Assembly: GCA_009843915.1 (NCBI GenBank)
Contig: VYCM01000026.1
Coordinates: forward strand, 1 to 64,000
DNA from: Acidimicrobiaceae bacterium
Lineage (GTDB): Bacteria > Actinomycetota > Acidimicrobiia > Acidimicrobiales > Aldehydirespiratoraceae
Length of the DNA: 64,000 bases
Direction: 5' to 3'
In this document: one piece after another, positions 20,458 through 29,303 of the stretch
Numbering within the stretch: the stretch's first letter is position 1
How the letters are laid out: every line of letters starts with the position of its first letter
Position numbers and translations under genes: made by a program
The notes under the pieces: model-generated
Databases searched by the model: none
Told to the model about the DNA's origin: nothing
Seen by the model: the letters and a program-made list of their open reading frames with translations, nothing else

Positions 20458-21621
20458 ATGGCCTCCGAGCGCACCGCGGTCATCGGGGTCGGCCAGACCA
20501 AGTACGCCGCGGCCCGCCGCGACGTTTCCATGGCCGGGCTGCTGCGCGAGGCCGCCTACCGGGCGCTGGAGATGGCCAACAAGACCTGGAGCGACATCGA
20601 CGCGGTGATCATCGGCAAGGCGCCCGACTTCTTCGAGGGCGTGATGATGCCCGAGGTCTACCTCGCCGAGGCGCTCGGAGCGGTCGGCAAGCCGATCATG
20701 CGGGTACACACCGCTGGGTCGGTAGGGGGCTCGACCGGTTGCGTGGCCGCATCGATGGTGCAGAGCCGCGTCCACCGCTGCGTGCTCACCATCGGCTGGG
20801 AGAAGCAGTCGGAGTCCAACGCCATGTGGGCCCTGTCGCTGCCGCAGCCCTTCGCCACCTCGGTCAACGCCGGGGCGGGCGGCTACTTCTCGCCCATCAT
20901 CCGCCGCTACATGATGATGACCGACGCCCCCGAGCTGATCGGCTGCATGGTGGCCCACAAGGACCGCCGCCAAGCCCTGCTCAACCCGTACGCCCACTTG
21001 CATCAGCACGACCTCACGTTCGAGCAGGTCGTGGACTCGCCGATGCTGTGGGACCCGATCCGCTACTCCGAGACCTGCCCGTCCTCCGACGGAGCCTGCG
21101 CCATAGTCCTCGTCGACGAGGCAGGCGGCGACCGCCATCCCGGACCGGTCGCCTGGGTGCACGGCACGGCCATGCGCAGCGAGAGCAACAGCTACGGCGG
21201 CCGCAACATGGTGTCGCCGGCCGCGTCCGAGCAGTGCGCCGACGACGTGTTCGCGCAGGCCGGCATCGTCGACCGGCGAGCCGAGATCGACGCCGTCGAG
21301 ATGTACGTGCCGTTCTCGTGGTACGAGCCGATGTGGCTGGAGAGCCTGGGGTTCGCTGCGGTGGGGGAGGGCTGGCGCATGGTGGAGTCCGGGGCGACCG
21401 AGCTCGACGGCGGCGACCTGCCGGTCAACTGCTCCGGCGGGGTGCTGTCAAGCAACCCGATCGGAGCGTCCGGCATGATCCGGTTCGCCGAGGCGGCACT
21501 TCAGGTGATGGGCGCGGCCGGTGAGCACCAGGTGGACGGCGCCCGCCGGGCGGTGGGCCATGCCTACGGCGGCGGGGCCCAGTACTTCGCCATGTGGATC
21601 GTCGGCTCCGACAAGCCCTAG
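20458..21621 (+). CDS. Ltp/SCP-x-type thiolase-fold protein (catalytic Cys position not Cys)
   Basis: VHTAGSVGGSTGCVAASMV; NCSGGVLSSNPIGASGM. Confidence 0.82.
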   Translation: MASERTAVIGVGQTKYAAARRDVSMAGLLREAAYRALEMANKTWSDIDAVIIGKAPDFFEGVMMPEVYLAEALGAVGKPIMRVHTAGSVGGSTGCVAASMVQSRVHRCVLTIGWEKQSESNAMWALSLPQPFATSVNAGAGGYFSPIIRRYMMMTDAPELIGCMVAHKDRRQALLNPYAHLHQHDLTFEQVVDSPMLWDPIRYSETCPSSDGACAIVLVDEAGGDRHPGPVAWVHGTAMRSESNSYGGRNMVSPAASEQCADDVFAQAGIVDRRAEIDAVEMYVPFSWYEPMWLESLGFAAVGEGWRMVESGATELDGGDLPVNCSGGVLSSNPIGASGMIRFAEAALQVMGAAGEHQVDGARRAVGHAYGGGAQYFAMWIVGSDKP

Positions 21622-21677
21622 ATCCGATGGGCGCGTCGGACACTCCCGGGCGCACCCGCAGAATTGTTGCGCACAGA

Positions 21678-21706
21678 TTGCGAAAGTATTGCTATTTCAT
21701 TACGAT
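21678..21706 (+). promoter_or_regulatory. putative promoter (TTGCGA-N17-TACGAT) for leaderless M23 gene
   Basis: -10 TACGAT ends 7 nt before GTG 21714; AT-rich island. Confidence 0.6.
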
Positions 21707-21713
21707 ATTCGGG

Positions 21714-22931
21714 GTGCGTAGGCTGCGGCGCCTCTCCGGCGCGCTGCTGCTGATCGGGTCGGCGGCAGCGCTGATGGCGGCCGCCGCGCTGGCACAGGAC
21801 GACGAGCGGATCGAGGACCTTCGCCAGCAGCGGGAGCAACTGGCCCGCGACGCCGCCGACGTGGCCAGCCAGATCGATGCGCTCGTCGCGGACGACGAGG
21901 CCCTGATCGACGCGCTCCAGGAACTGGACGACTTCGTCGACCTCCAACACACCCGGATCCAAGCGGCCGAGTCGGCCATCCTGACCGCCGAAGCAGAGGC
22001 GGCCGCGGCCCGGGCCGAGGCCGAATGGTACGTCGACGAGATCGAGACCATCCGGGAGCGCCTGCGACAGCGAGCCATCCAGGCCTACGTGCAGCCGCCC
22101 GTCGACGTCGTCGAGCAGTTCTCGACCAGCCTCAACGAGAGCGCGGTGAAGCTGTTCCTGCTCGATCTGGCCATAGGCAACGAACTGGAGATCACCGACG
22201 AGCTGCGCACTGCGGAGGCCCAGCTCGAGGCGGTGCGCCGGCGGGCCCTCGACCGGGCCGAGGACGCCGACGAGGAGCGGCAGGCCCAGCAGCAGCGCCT
22301 CGCCGACCTCGAGGACGCCCGCGCCGCGGCGATGGAGCTGCGTCTGGAGATCCAATCCCGCATCGAGGAATGGAATCTCGTGTCGGCCGACATCGAGCAG
22401 TCCGACAAGGAGATGGAGCAGGAGATCTTCCGCATCGAGGAGGAGATCCGGCGCAGAGAGGAGGAGCGGCGCCGCCAGGAGGAGGAGGCCCGCCGCCGCG
22501 CCATCGAGGAGGAGCGGCGCCGCCACGAAGCCGAGCACGGCCCCTTCGAGCTGGTGGCCTGGCCCGCGGACGGGGAGAAGACGTCGGGGTTCGGGCCGCG
22601 GGTCCACCCCATCTTCGGGACGGTGCGCCAGCACAACGGGATCGACCTCGGCGGCGACACCGGGGACCGGGTCAGGGCGGCCCGCTCCGGCGAGGTGATC
22701 CTGGCCGGACAGCGAGGCGGCTTCGGCAACACCATCGTCATCTACCACGGGCTCGGGTACAGCACGCTCTACGCCCACCTCAGCCGCATCGAGGTGTCCG
22801 AGGGCCAGAACGTGCAGAGCGGGGACCGAATCGGCGCGATCGGCTCGACCGGATGGTCCACCGGCCCCCACCTGCACTTCGAGCTGCGCATCGACGGCAA
22901 GGCCGTGGACCCCACGCCGTACCTGCCATGA
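21714..22931 (+). CDS. M23-family peptidase with coiled-coil domain (EnvC/NlpD-like)
   Basis: Signal peptide VRRLRRLSGALLLIGSAAALMAAAALA, long Glu/Arg coiled coil, GFGPRVHPIFGTVRQHNGIDLGG...GPHLHFELRIDG. Confidence 0.9.
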   Translation: MRRLRRLSGALLLIGSAAALMAAAALAQDDERIEDLRQQREQLARDAADVASQIDALVADDEALIDALQELDDFVDLQHTRIQAAESAILTAEAEAAAARAEAEWYVDEIETIRERLRQRAIQAYVQPPVDVVEQFSTSLNESAVKLFLLDLAIGNELEITDELRTAEAQLEAVRRRALDRAEDADEERQAQQQRLADLEDARAAAMELRLEIQSRIEEWNLVSADIEQSDKEMEQEIFRIEEEIRRREEERRRQEEEARRRAIEEERRRHEAEHGPFELVAWPADGEKTSGFGPRVHPIFGTVRQHNGIDLGGDTGDRVRAARSGEVILAGQRGGFGNTIVIYHGLGYSTLYAHLSRIEVSEGQNVQSGDRIGAIGSTGWSTGPHLHFELRIDGKAVDPTPYLP

Positions 22932-22959
22932 GGCTCGCCGAAGCAGCACCAGTGGATTC

Positions 22960-23601
22960 GTGAAACGTCGATCATGGGCACTGCTGGTGGCCGGCGACCA
23001 GCACGGCGAGGCGCCCGCGACGGGATCCCCCGACCTCGTGATCGCCGCTGACGGCGGGCTGGACGCGGCCCGCCGCTGGCGACTGCGGGTTGATGCCGTG
23101 GTGGGCGACCTGGACTCCGCCAGCGAGGCCGCGCTGAATTGGGCCAAGCGCTGCGACGCAACCGTCGACGCCCATCCCGCCGACAAGGACGCCACCGATC
23201 TCGAACTAGCCATGGCCTCGGTGCTGGGGCAGGTTGAGGCGGTGCATGTGCTGCTGCCCGCCGGGGGACGGCTCGATCAGGCGATGGCCAGCCTGGCGGT
23301 GCTGGCCTCGCCGCGCTGGGCTGCGCTGGAAGTGACGGCCACGGTGGGGGAGGCCCATGTGACCGTGGTGAGAGGACTGCGCCGCCTGCGCGGCGAGGTG
23401 GGAGAGGTCGTGTCACTGCTGGCCGTCGGCGGGCCCGCCCTCGTAGCGTCCACGTCCGGTCTGCTGTTCCCGCTGGTCGAGGAGGCGCTGAGCCCGACCT
23501 CCGGGCGCGGCACGTCCAACGTGATCGTGGCCGCGCCACCGACAGTGGACGTGGTGGAGGGCGTCCTGCTCGCCATCAGGCCGGGAATCGACCCCGACTA
23601 G
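22960..23601 (+). CDS. thiN: thiamine pyrophosphokinase
   Basis: IAADGGLDAA, VGDLDSAS, DKDATDLELA, GGRLDQ, SGRGTSN. Confidence 0.85.
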   Translation: MKRRSWALLVAGDQHGEAPATGSPDLVIAADGGLDAARRWRLRVDAVVGDLDSASEAALNWAKRCDATVDAHPADKDATDLELAMASVLGQVEAVHVLLPAGGRLDQAMASLAVLASPRWAALEVTATVGEAHVTVVRGLRRLRGEVGEVVSLLAVGGPALVASTSGLLFPLVEEALSPTSGRGTSNVIVAAPPTVDVVEGVLLAIRPGIDPD

Positions 23602-23631
23602 AGCTCCGCCGGGTGCTTCGCCGGCGACTGG

Positions 23632-23694
23632 TCCCGCTCTTGTTCGCTGCGCTCACGGGCCGCTCGGGCCACGGCCTCGCAAGGCTCGGCCTCT
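23632..23694 (-). repeat. dispersed repeat copy A
   Basis: Reverse complement of the 49-bp core GCGAGGCCGTGGCCCGAGCGGCCCGTGAGCGCAGCGAACAAGAGCGGGA plus AGAGGCCGAGC end. Confidence 0.9.
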
Positions 23695-23740
23695 GGCGCC
23701 CGAATGGGAGCGGATCGCGGCCGGCCATTAGCGTCCCGCT

Positions 23741-24934
23741 GTGAGCTTCGACATGACGGCTCTTCTCAGGGCGGGGCTCGCCAACGGGGAAGCCGAATGG
23801 GCGGGGGACCCGCCGTTCAACTTCGTCGGCGGGCACAACGATCCTGCCAGCGTGCCCTTCGGTGGCTTCGCCGAGGCTGCGACCGCGGCCCTGGCCCGCC
23901 ACGGTCCGGCCCTGGCCAAGTACAACCTGGGAGGAAGCCCTCAGGGCCACCTGCCGCTGCGGGAGTTCATCTCCGAGGCCCTCGCCCGCAGGGCGCACAT
24001 GTCCACCGACGCGTCGGAGGTCCTGGTCACCTCAGGCTCTTTGCAGGCGCTCGACCTGGTGAACGCCGGGCTGCTCGCGCCCGGCGACCCGGTGATCGTC
24101 GAGAAGGCCACCTACGCCGGCACTTTGAGCCGTCTGGCCGCCCTGCGAGCCGATGTGCACGGTGTCGAACTCGACTCCGACGGCATGCGCGTCGATCATC
24201 TCAACGACGTGCTGGAGTCGCTGAGGCGCCAGGGCCGGCGGCCGAAGTTCATCTACACAATCCCGACGGTGCAGAACCCGACAGGCACGGTGATGCCGGT
24301 GGCGCGCCGGCGCGAACTGCTGGAGACGGCCCGCCGCTACGAGGTCGCCATCTTCGAGGACGACTGCTACGCCGACCTGGTATTCAACGGAGACCGGCCG
24401 CCGACGGTCCGCTCACTGGACTCGGGCGGCGGCCAGGTCGTGTACTGCGGATCATTCTCCAAGACGCTCGCCCCCGCATTACGGCTGGGCTACATCGTGG
24501 CCGACTGGCCGGTGATGAGCCGGCTGCTGGCGCTCAAGACCGACGCGGGGTCGGGAGCGCTGGAACAGATCACAGTGGCCGAGTACGCCGCGGCCCACTT
24601 CGACGACCACGTCGACGCCCTCACCGCGGTGCTGAGCAAGAAGTGCGACGCGATCTGCGGCGCTCTGCGGGACAGCTTCGGGGAGCTCGCCCGCTTCGAG
24701 GAGCCCCGGGGCGGGATCTTCGTGTGGGTGGCGCTGCCCGACGGCACCGACACCGACCGCCTGGTGGCACCGGCGGCGGCGCGTGGCGTCGAGTTCAATC
24801 CGGGATCGGGATGGTGCACCGATCCTGACTACGGAGCGAGCCGGATGCGTCTCTGCTTCGGCCATCTTCCCCCCGACGACATTGCGGCGGGTATCGCCGC
24901 TCTGTCAGAAGTAGTGAGAGCCGGCTTGAGCTGA
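23741..24934 (+). CDS. PLP-dependent aminotransferase (class I/II, 2-aminoadipate-type)
   Basis: TIPTVQNPTGTVMP, EDDCYADLVF, GSFSKTLAPALRLGY; GTG start. Confidence 0.9.
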   Translation: MSFDMTALLRAGLANGEAEWAGDPPFNFVGGHNDPASVPFGGFAEAATAALARHGPALAKYNLGGSPQGHLPLREFISEALARRAHMSTDASEVLVTSGSLQALDLVNAGLLAPGDPVIVEKATYAGTLSRLAALRADVHGVELDSDGMRVDHLNDVLESLRRQGRRPKFIYTIPTVQNPTGTVMPVARRRELLETARRYEVAIFEDDCYADLVFNGDRPPTVRSLDSGGGQVVYCGSFSKTLAPALRLGYIVADWPVMSRLLALKTDAGSGALEQITVAEYAAAHFDDHVDALTAVLSKKCDAICGALRDSFGELARFEEPRGGIFVWVALPDGTDTDRLVAPAAARGVEFNPGSGWCTDPDYGASRMRLCFGHLPPDDIAAGIAALSEVVRAGLS

Positions 24935-24951
24935 CAGGTCGGAGCGGGCAG

Positions 24952-26433
24952 ATGATCGGGGGGCGAGGCGAACATCGGCGAAGGCTCCTCGCAGCCGTGC
25001 TTGCTGCCGCCATGATCGCAGGGACTGTCTTCGGTGCTACCTCCGGCGCCGGCGCCGAGAGCACTCTGGGATCCGCAACTGTGAGTGAATCGACCCAGCG
25101 GCTGGTCCAGGAGTTCTCCAAGGTGACGCGGCTGCGGATCGCCCCCAGCTCGATGTGCCTGACCGTGCTGCTCGACGACCAGGTGATCGTCGACGACCAG
25201 AGCGACTCCGCCCTGGTGCCGGCGTCGCTCATGAAGATCGTCACCGCGGCGGCCGCTCTGGACGTGCTCGGACCCGACGCGACCTACAGCACAGAGGTGT
25301 TCGTCCGCTCCGACGCCCTCTACTTGGCTGCCGACGGCACCCTGGTTGGCGACGTGTACCTGGTCGGCGGGGGAGACCCCGTGCTGAACACGCCTCGCTT
25401 TGGCAACCGCATCCCCGATCCGGTCGCCTACACCGACGTGACCGAGCTGGCCGACCGTGTCCGCCAGAGCCTGGCCAGCAAGGGGATCCGGCGGATACAG
25501 GGCCGGATAGTGGGCGACGACTCCCGGTACCTCGACCGGGTGCGCGACTACTACCAGGAGTTCCTGCCCCACGGTGACGATCCCGTGTGGCGATATTCCG
25601 ACGACACCGTCAACTTCGTGGGCCCGCTGTCGGGCCTGCTGATCAACGACGGCTACGTTTCCTACACCTGGAAGACGGGGATCCTGGATCGCCTCGAGTA
25701 CGTGAGAACGGTCGCCCCCACCCGCCACGCCGCCTCGCTGTTCGACGACCTGCTGGAGACGAGAGGTCTCGTGATCACCCGCCGTCCGCAGGCCGGCACG
25801 TCCCCGCCGCGTTCTCAGCTGACCTCGCTGGCCAGCATCGAGTCCCCCGACGTAACCGAGATCGTGGCCCGCATGCTGACCCGCTCCGACAACACCATCG
25901 CCGAGATGCTGCTGAAGGAGATCGGCTACCGAACTCTGGGGTCGGCACGGGCAATAGCAGTCGAGGTGGTCGAGGGAGTCATGAAGCAGACGCTCGGGCC
26001 TCTCGCAGCCGGCATCGAGATCGCCGACGGTTCCGGTCTTTCCCGGTACAACCGCCTCACCTGCGCGGCCGTAGCCGAACTCCTGCGGCAGGCCGGCCCG
26101 CACTCCCCACTGGTGGCCGGGCTGGCGGTGGCCGGCCGGAGCGGCACGCTCAAGGCCTGCGGGCCCGCGACATGGCCACCGATCGCGGGCAGCCCCAACG
26201 CCGTCTACGCCAAGACGGGCACTGCCCACCTGTCGTACTCGCTGGCTGGATTGGCTCAGGCACCCAACGGCGAGACGGTCACCTTCGCCATGATCGCCAA
26301 CCAGCGCCACATGGACCAGCTCGACAAGTGCAATGCTCTGCGCAGGACGCTGATCAACGCGGCAGCCCGGTACACGTACGGCCCGGTGATCGAGTTCCCG
26401 CACGACTCGGGCTTCTTGACGCCCCCGGGTTAG
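24952..26433 (+). CDS. D-alanyl-D-alanine carboxypeptidase/endopeptidase (PBP4, S13 family)
   Basis: SALVPASLMKIVTAAAAL (SxxK), SDNTIAEMLLKEIG (SxN), YAKTGTAHLSYSLAG (KTG). Confidence 0.9.
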   Translation: MIGGRGEHRRRLLAAVLAAAMIAGTVFGATSGAGAESTLGSATVSESTQRLVQEFSKVTRLRIAPSSMCLTVLLDDQVIVDDQSDSALVPASLMKIVTAAAALDVLGPDATYSTEVFVRSDALYLAADGTLVGDVYLVGGGDPVLNTPRFGNRIPDPVAYTDVTELADRVRQSLASKGIRRIQGRIVGDDSRYLDRVRDYYQEFLPHGDDPVWRYSDDTVNFVGPLSGLLINDGYVSYTWKTGILDRLEYVRTVAPTRHAASLFDDLLETRGLVITRRPQAGTSPPRSQLTSLASIESPDVTEIVARMLTRSDNTIAEMLLKEIGYRTLGSARAIAVEVVEGVMKQTLGPLAAGIEIADGSGLSRYNRLTCAAVAELLRQAGPHSPLVAGLAVAGRSGTLKACGPATWPPIAGSPNAVYAKTGTAHLSYSLAGLAQAPNGETVTFAMIANQRHMDQLDKCNALRRTLINAAARYTYGPVIEFPHDSGFLTPPG

Positions 26434-26520
26434 AGGCCGAGCGGGTAGGTGCGTGAATTCGCCGCATACGGGCGAGGCCGTGGCCCGAGCGGCCCGTGAG
26501 CGCAGCGAACAAGAGCGGGA
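26431..26520 (+). repeat. dispersed repeat copy B, bounded by two convergent stop codons
   Basis: TAGAGGCCGAGCGG ... 49-bp core identical to copies A and C; the TAG is the stop of the upstream ORF. Confidence 0.92.
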
Positions 26521-27375
26521 TCAACTGCAACTGCTCCGGGCGGCCCGGGCGGTCCAGCGGCCGTGGCGGCGCTCCAGGGTGAGCTCGAGCCCGAAGCACT
26601 CCGAGAGGTTCTTGCTCGTCAGCGTCTCGTCCAACGGGCCCGCCGCCAGCACCGCGCCGTCTCTCAGCAGCAGCGCGTGGGTGAACCCGTCCGGTATCTC
26701 GTCGGTGTGGTGGGTCACCAGCACCAGCGGCGGAGTCTCCGGATCGGTCGCCAGGCCGCTCAGGGTGACTACCAGCTGCTCGCGGCCGGCCAGGTCCAGC
26801 CCGGCGTTGGGTTCGTCGAGGACGATCACCCCCGGCTCCACCGACAGGGCTCGAGCCAGCAGCACCCGCTGCTGCTCGCCGGAGGACAGCGTCCCGAAGC
26901 GCTGGTCGATGCGGTCTCCGCAGCCGACGCGCTCCAGGGCAGCCTGCGCCCGCCTGGCGTCGTCGGCGTCGTAGGCATGCCACCAAGGGGCCAGCGCGGC
27001 GTGCTTGGCCGTCGTCACCACCTCGCCTGCGGTCAGCGACGGCCGCAGCATGGATGCCATCGCCGCGCTGGTGAACCCGACCCTGGTCCGCAGCCGTCGC
27101 ACGTCGGTGCGCCCCAGACGCTCGCCGAGCAGTTCGACGACACCGGCCGAGGGGTGGTCCCACATCGTGGCGATCCGTACGAGGGTGGTCTTGCCCGAGC
27201 CGTTCGGGCCCAGCACCACCCACCTCTGGCCCGGTAGCACCTCCCAGTCGACGTCCCGCAGCAGGCGGGCGCCGTCGATCGTGCGCTGAACCCCGCGCAG
27301 GGACAGCACCGCGCCATCGGCGACCGCAGACGGTGTTGGTACCTGCTTCGCCGTCACAGCGTCGCCCCGTCCCAC
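26521..27375 (-). CDS. ABC transporter ATP-binding protein (stand-alone)
   Basis: GPNGSGKTTLVRI, LSSGEQQRVLLARAL, VIVLDEPNAGLD. Confidence 0.9.
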   Translation of the reverse strand: MGRGDAVTAKQVPTPSAVADGAVLSLRGVQRTIDGARLLRDVDWEVLPGQRWVVLGPNGSGKTTLVRIATMWDHPSAGVVELLGERLGRTDVRRLRTRVGFTSAAMASMLRPSLTAGEVVTTAKHAALAPWWHAYDADDARRAQAALERVGCGDRIDQRFGTLSSGEQQRVLLARALSVEPGVIVLDEPNAGLDLAGREQLVVTLSGLATDPETPPLVLVTHHTDEIPDGFTHALLLRDGAVLAAGPLDETLTSKNLSECFGLELTLERRHGRWTARAARSSCS

Positions 27376-29303
27376 TTCCGGCCCGGTGCGGCTCGAGACC
27401 TATCGGCGTGGCTCTCCCACATGTCGAACATCGTCGCATAGCGCCCGCCCAACGCCACCAGTTCACGGTGGCTCCCGATCTCGACGATCCGACCTGAGTC
27501 GACCACCGCGATCCGGTCGGCCCGGCGGGCGGTGGCCAAGCGGTGGGCGATGATCACCGCGGTCCGCTCCCGCAGCAGCACGTCGAGCGCCTGCTCTATC
27601 TGGGCCTCCGAGCGCAGGTCGAGATTGCTGGTGGCCTCGTCGAGCACCAGCAGGCGGGGTCCGGAGACGAACGTCCGGGCCAGGGCCAGCAGTTGACGCT
27701 CTCCCGCCGACAGCGTGGCCCCCCGCTCGTGGACGATGCCGTCGAGGCCGCCCAGACGCTCCACCACCTCGCTCATACCGACGGCGCTGAGAGCCTCGTG
27801 CAACTCGGCGTCGGTCGCGCCGGGACGGGCGAAGCCCACGTTGTCCCGCACCGTGCCCGCGAACAGGAAGGGCTCCTGGGACACCACCCCGATCTGGGAC
27901 CGCAGGCTCGTGACGGTGACATCGCGCAGGTCGTGGCCGTCGATGCGCACCGCGCCCTCCGTCGGGTCGTACAACCGGGCGATGAGGCGGGCGACGGTCG
28001 ACTTGCCGGCCCCGGTCTCGCCCACCAGCGCGATCGTCTCTCCCGGCGAGACGTGCAGGCTTACGTCATGGAGCACGCGTTGGCCGTCGCGGTACGAGAA
28101 GCACACGCCGTCCAGGACGATCTCGCCGCGCACCTCACCGAGGACCTCAGCGCCGGGACGATCCGTCACCGTCGGCTCGGTGCCGAACAGCTCGCGCAGC
28201 TTGGCAATGGCCGCGCCGCCCTGCTGGTAGGAGTTGTACAGCTGCACCAGCGCCTGTACCGGGGCGAAGAAGGCGGTAAGGAACAGCAGGTAGGCGGCTA
28301 GCTCTCCCACTGTGATCCGGCCGCTGGCGGTCATCGCGCCGCCGACGGCCAGTAGCACCGCCTGAGTGGCGATGCCGATGGCCTCGCTGCCCGGCCCGTA
28401 GAGGGAGTTGGCCCGCGAGGCTCGCAGGTTGGCGTCGCGGTGGCGGTTCACCACCCGGCGATGCTCGGCGACGTTGGTGTCCCGCCGATCATGGGCGGCG
28501 ATGACCCGGATGCCGGCCAGGGACTCCTGGAGATTGCCGAGCAGGTCGCCGATGCGGTCGCGCACGCTGCGGTAGTCGGCCGCGGCCCGCCGCCGGAACC
28601 ACATCGAGGACGCCAGTGTCGGCGGCACGGCCGCGGCCAGGGTGATGAGGGCCAGCAGCGGGTCGTAGTTGAACAGCAGGGCGGTGATCACGACCAGGGT
28701 GAGGCCCTGGACCGCGAAGTTGACGATGCCCTCGTTGAACAGCACCGACAGCGCCTCGATGTCGGATGTCATGCGGGTCAGCAGCACCCCGGCCCTCTCG
28801 GTGGTGTAGAAGTCCATCTGCTGGCGCTGCATGTGCTCGAACGTCCGGACTCGCAGGCGCTCCATCAGCCGCTCGCCGAGCCTGCCGGTGAACGCCGTCC
28901 TGATCGCACCGGCGCCGGCGGCCACGGCCAGAAGGGCTACATAGGCCACAGCCGCGAGGACCAGCACGCTGCGGTCGCCCGCCAGGATGCCGTTGTCCAC
29001 CCCTATCTGGGTGAGCACGGGGCCGAGCTGCAGCGCGACGGTCTCGGCGGCCACCAACAGGAAGGCCACCGCCAGCCGGTAGCGATGGGGCCACAGGAAC
29101 CGCCCCAGCCCGAACCGGCTGTCAGACTCGTCGGTGGTGCGGGACCACTTCACCCCGGGATCGGGATGGATCGGCTCGTCGGCCAGTACCCGCTCGACCC
29201 GGGCCCTCAGGTCACCGGGCACCTCCGCGTGGGGCAGACCGGCCTGGGCCGCGGCCTGGACCGAGGTCGGTCCGCTGCGCATCCCGACGGGCGACTGGAA
29301 CAT
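27354..29303 (-). CDS. ABC exporter, fused TMD-NBD
   Basis: GETGAGKSTVARLIARLYD, LSAGERQLLALARTF, LLVLDEATSNLD. Confidence 0.92.
   Translation of the reverse strand: MFQSPVGMRSGPTSVQAAAQAGLPHAEVPGDLRARVERVLADEPIHPDPGVKWSRTTDESDSRFGLGRFLWPHRYRLAVAFLLVAAETVALQLGPVLTQIGVDNGILAGDRSVLVLAAVAYVALLAVAAGAGAIRTAFTGRLGERLMERLRVRTFEHMQRQQMDFYTTERAGVLLTRMTSDIEALSVLFNEGIVNFAVQGLTLVVITALLFNYDPLLALITLAAAVPPTLASSMWFRRRAAADYRSVRDRIGDLLGNLQESLAGIRVIAAHDRRDTNVAEHRRVVNRHRDANLRASRANSLYGPGSEAIGIATQAVLLAVGGAMTASGRITVGELAAYLLFLTAFFAPVQALVQLYNSYQQGGAAIAKLRELFGTEPTVTDRPGAEVLGEVRGEIVLDGVCFSYRDGQRVLHDVSLHVSPGETIALVGETGAGKSTVARLIARLYDPTEGAVRIDGHDLRDVTVTSLRSQIGVVSQEPFLFAGTVRDNVGFARPGATDAELHEALSAVGMSEVVERLGGLDGIVHERGATLSAGERQLLALARTFVSGPRLLVLDEATSNLDLRSEAQIEQALDVLLRERTAVIIAHRLATARRADRIAVVDSGRIVEIGSHRELVALGGRYATMFDMWESHADRSRAAPGRKWDGATL

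Noticed and set aside
17745-20531. 928-aa minus-strand ORF
   Set aside because: High-GC shadow ORF antisense to the membrane protein, DUF35 and thiolase-fold genes; low-complexity His/Gly/Arg composition, no family signature.
15850-22931. Phage lysis module suggested by two M23 peptidases
   Set aside because: Both have TM/signal or coiled-coil envelope architecture and no phage structural or integration genes are nearby.
23607-23626. CGCCGG/CCGGCG hairpin after thiN as an intrinsic terminator
   Set aside because: Stem is plausible but lacks a T-tract; short GC-rich inverted repeats are frequent by chance in this genome.
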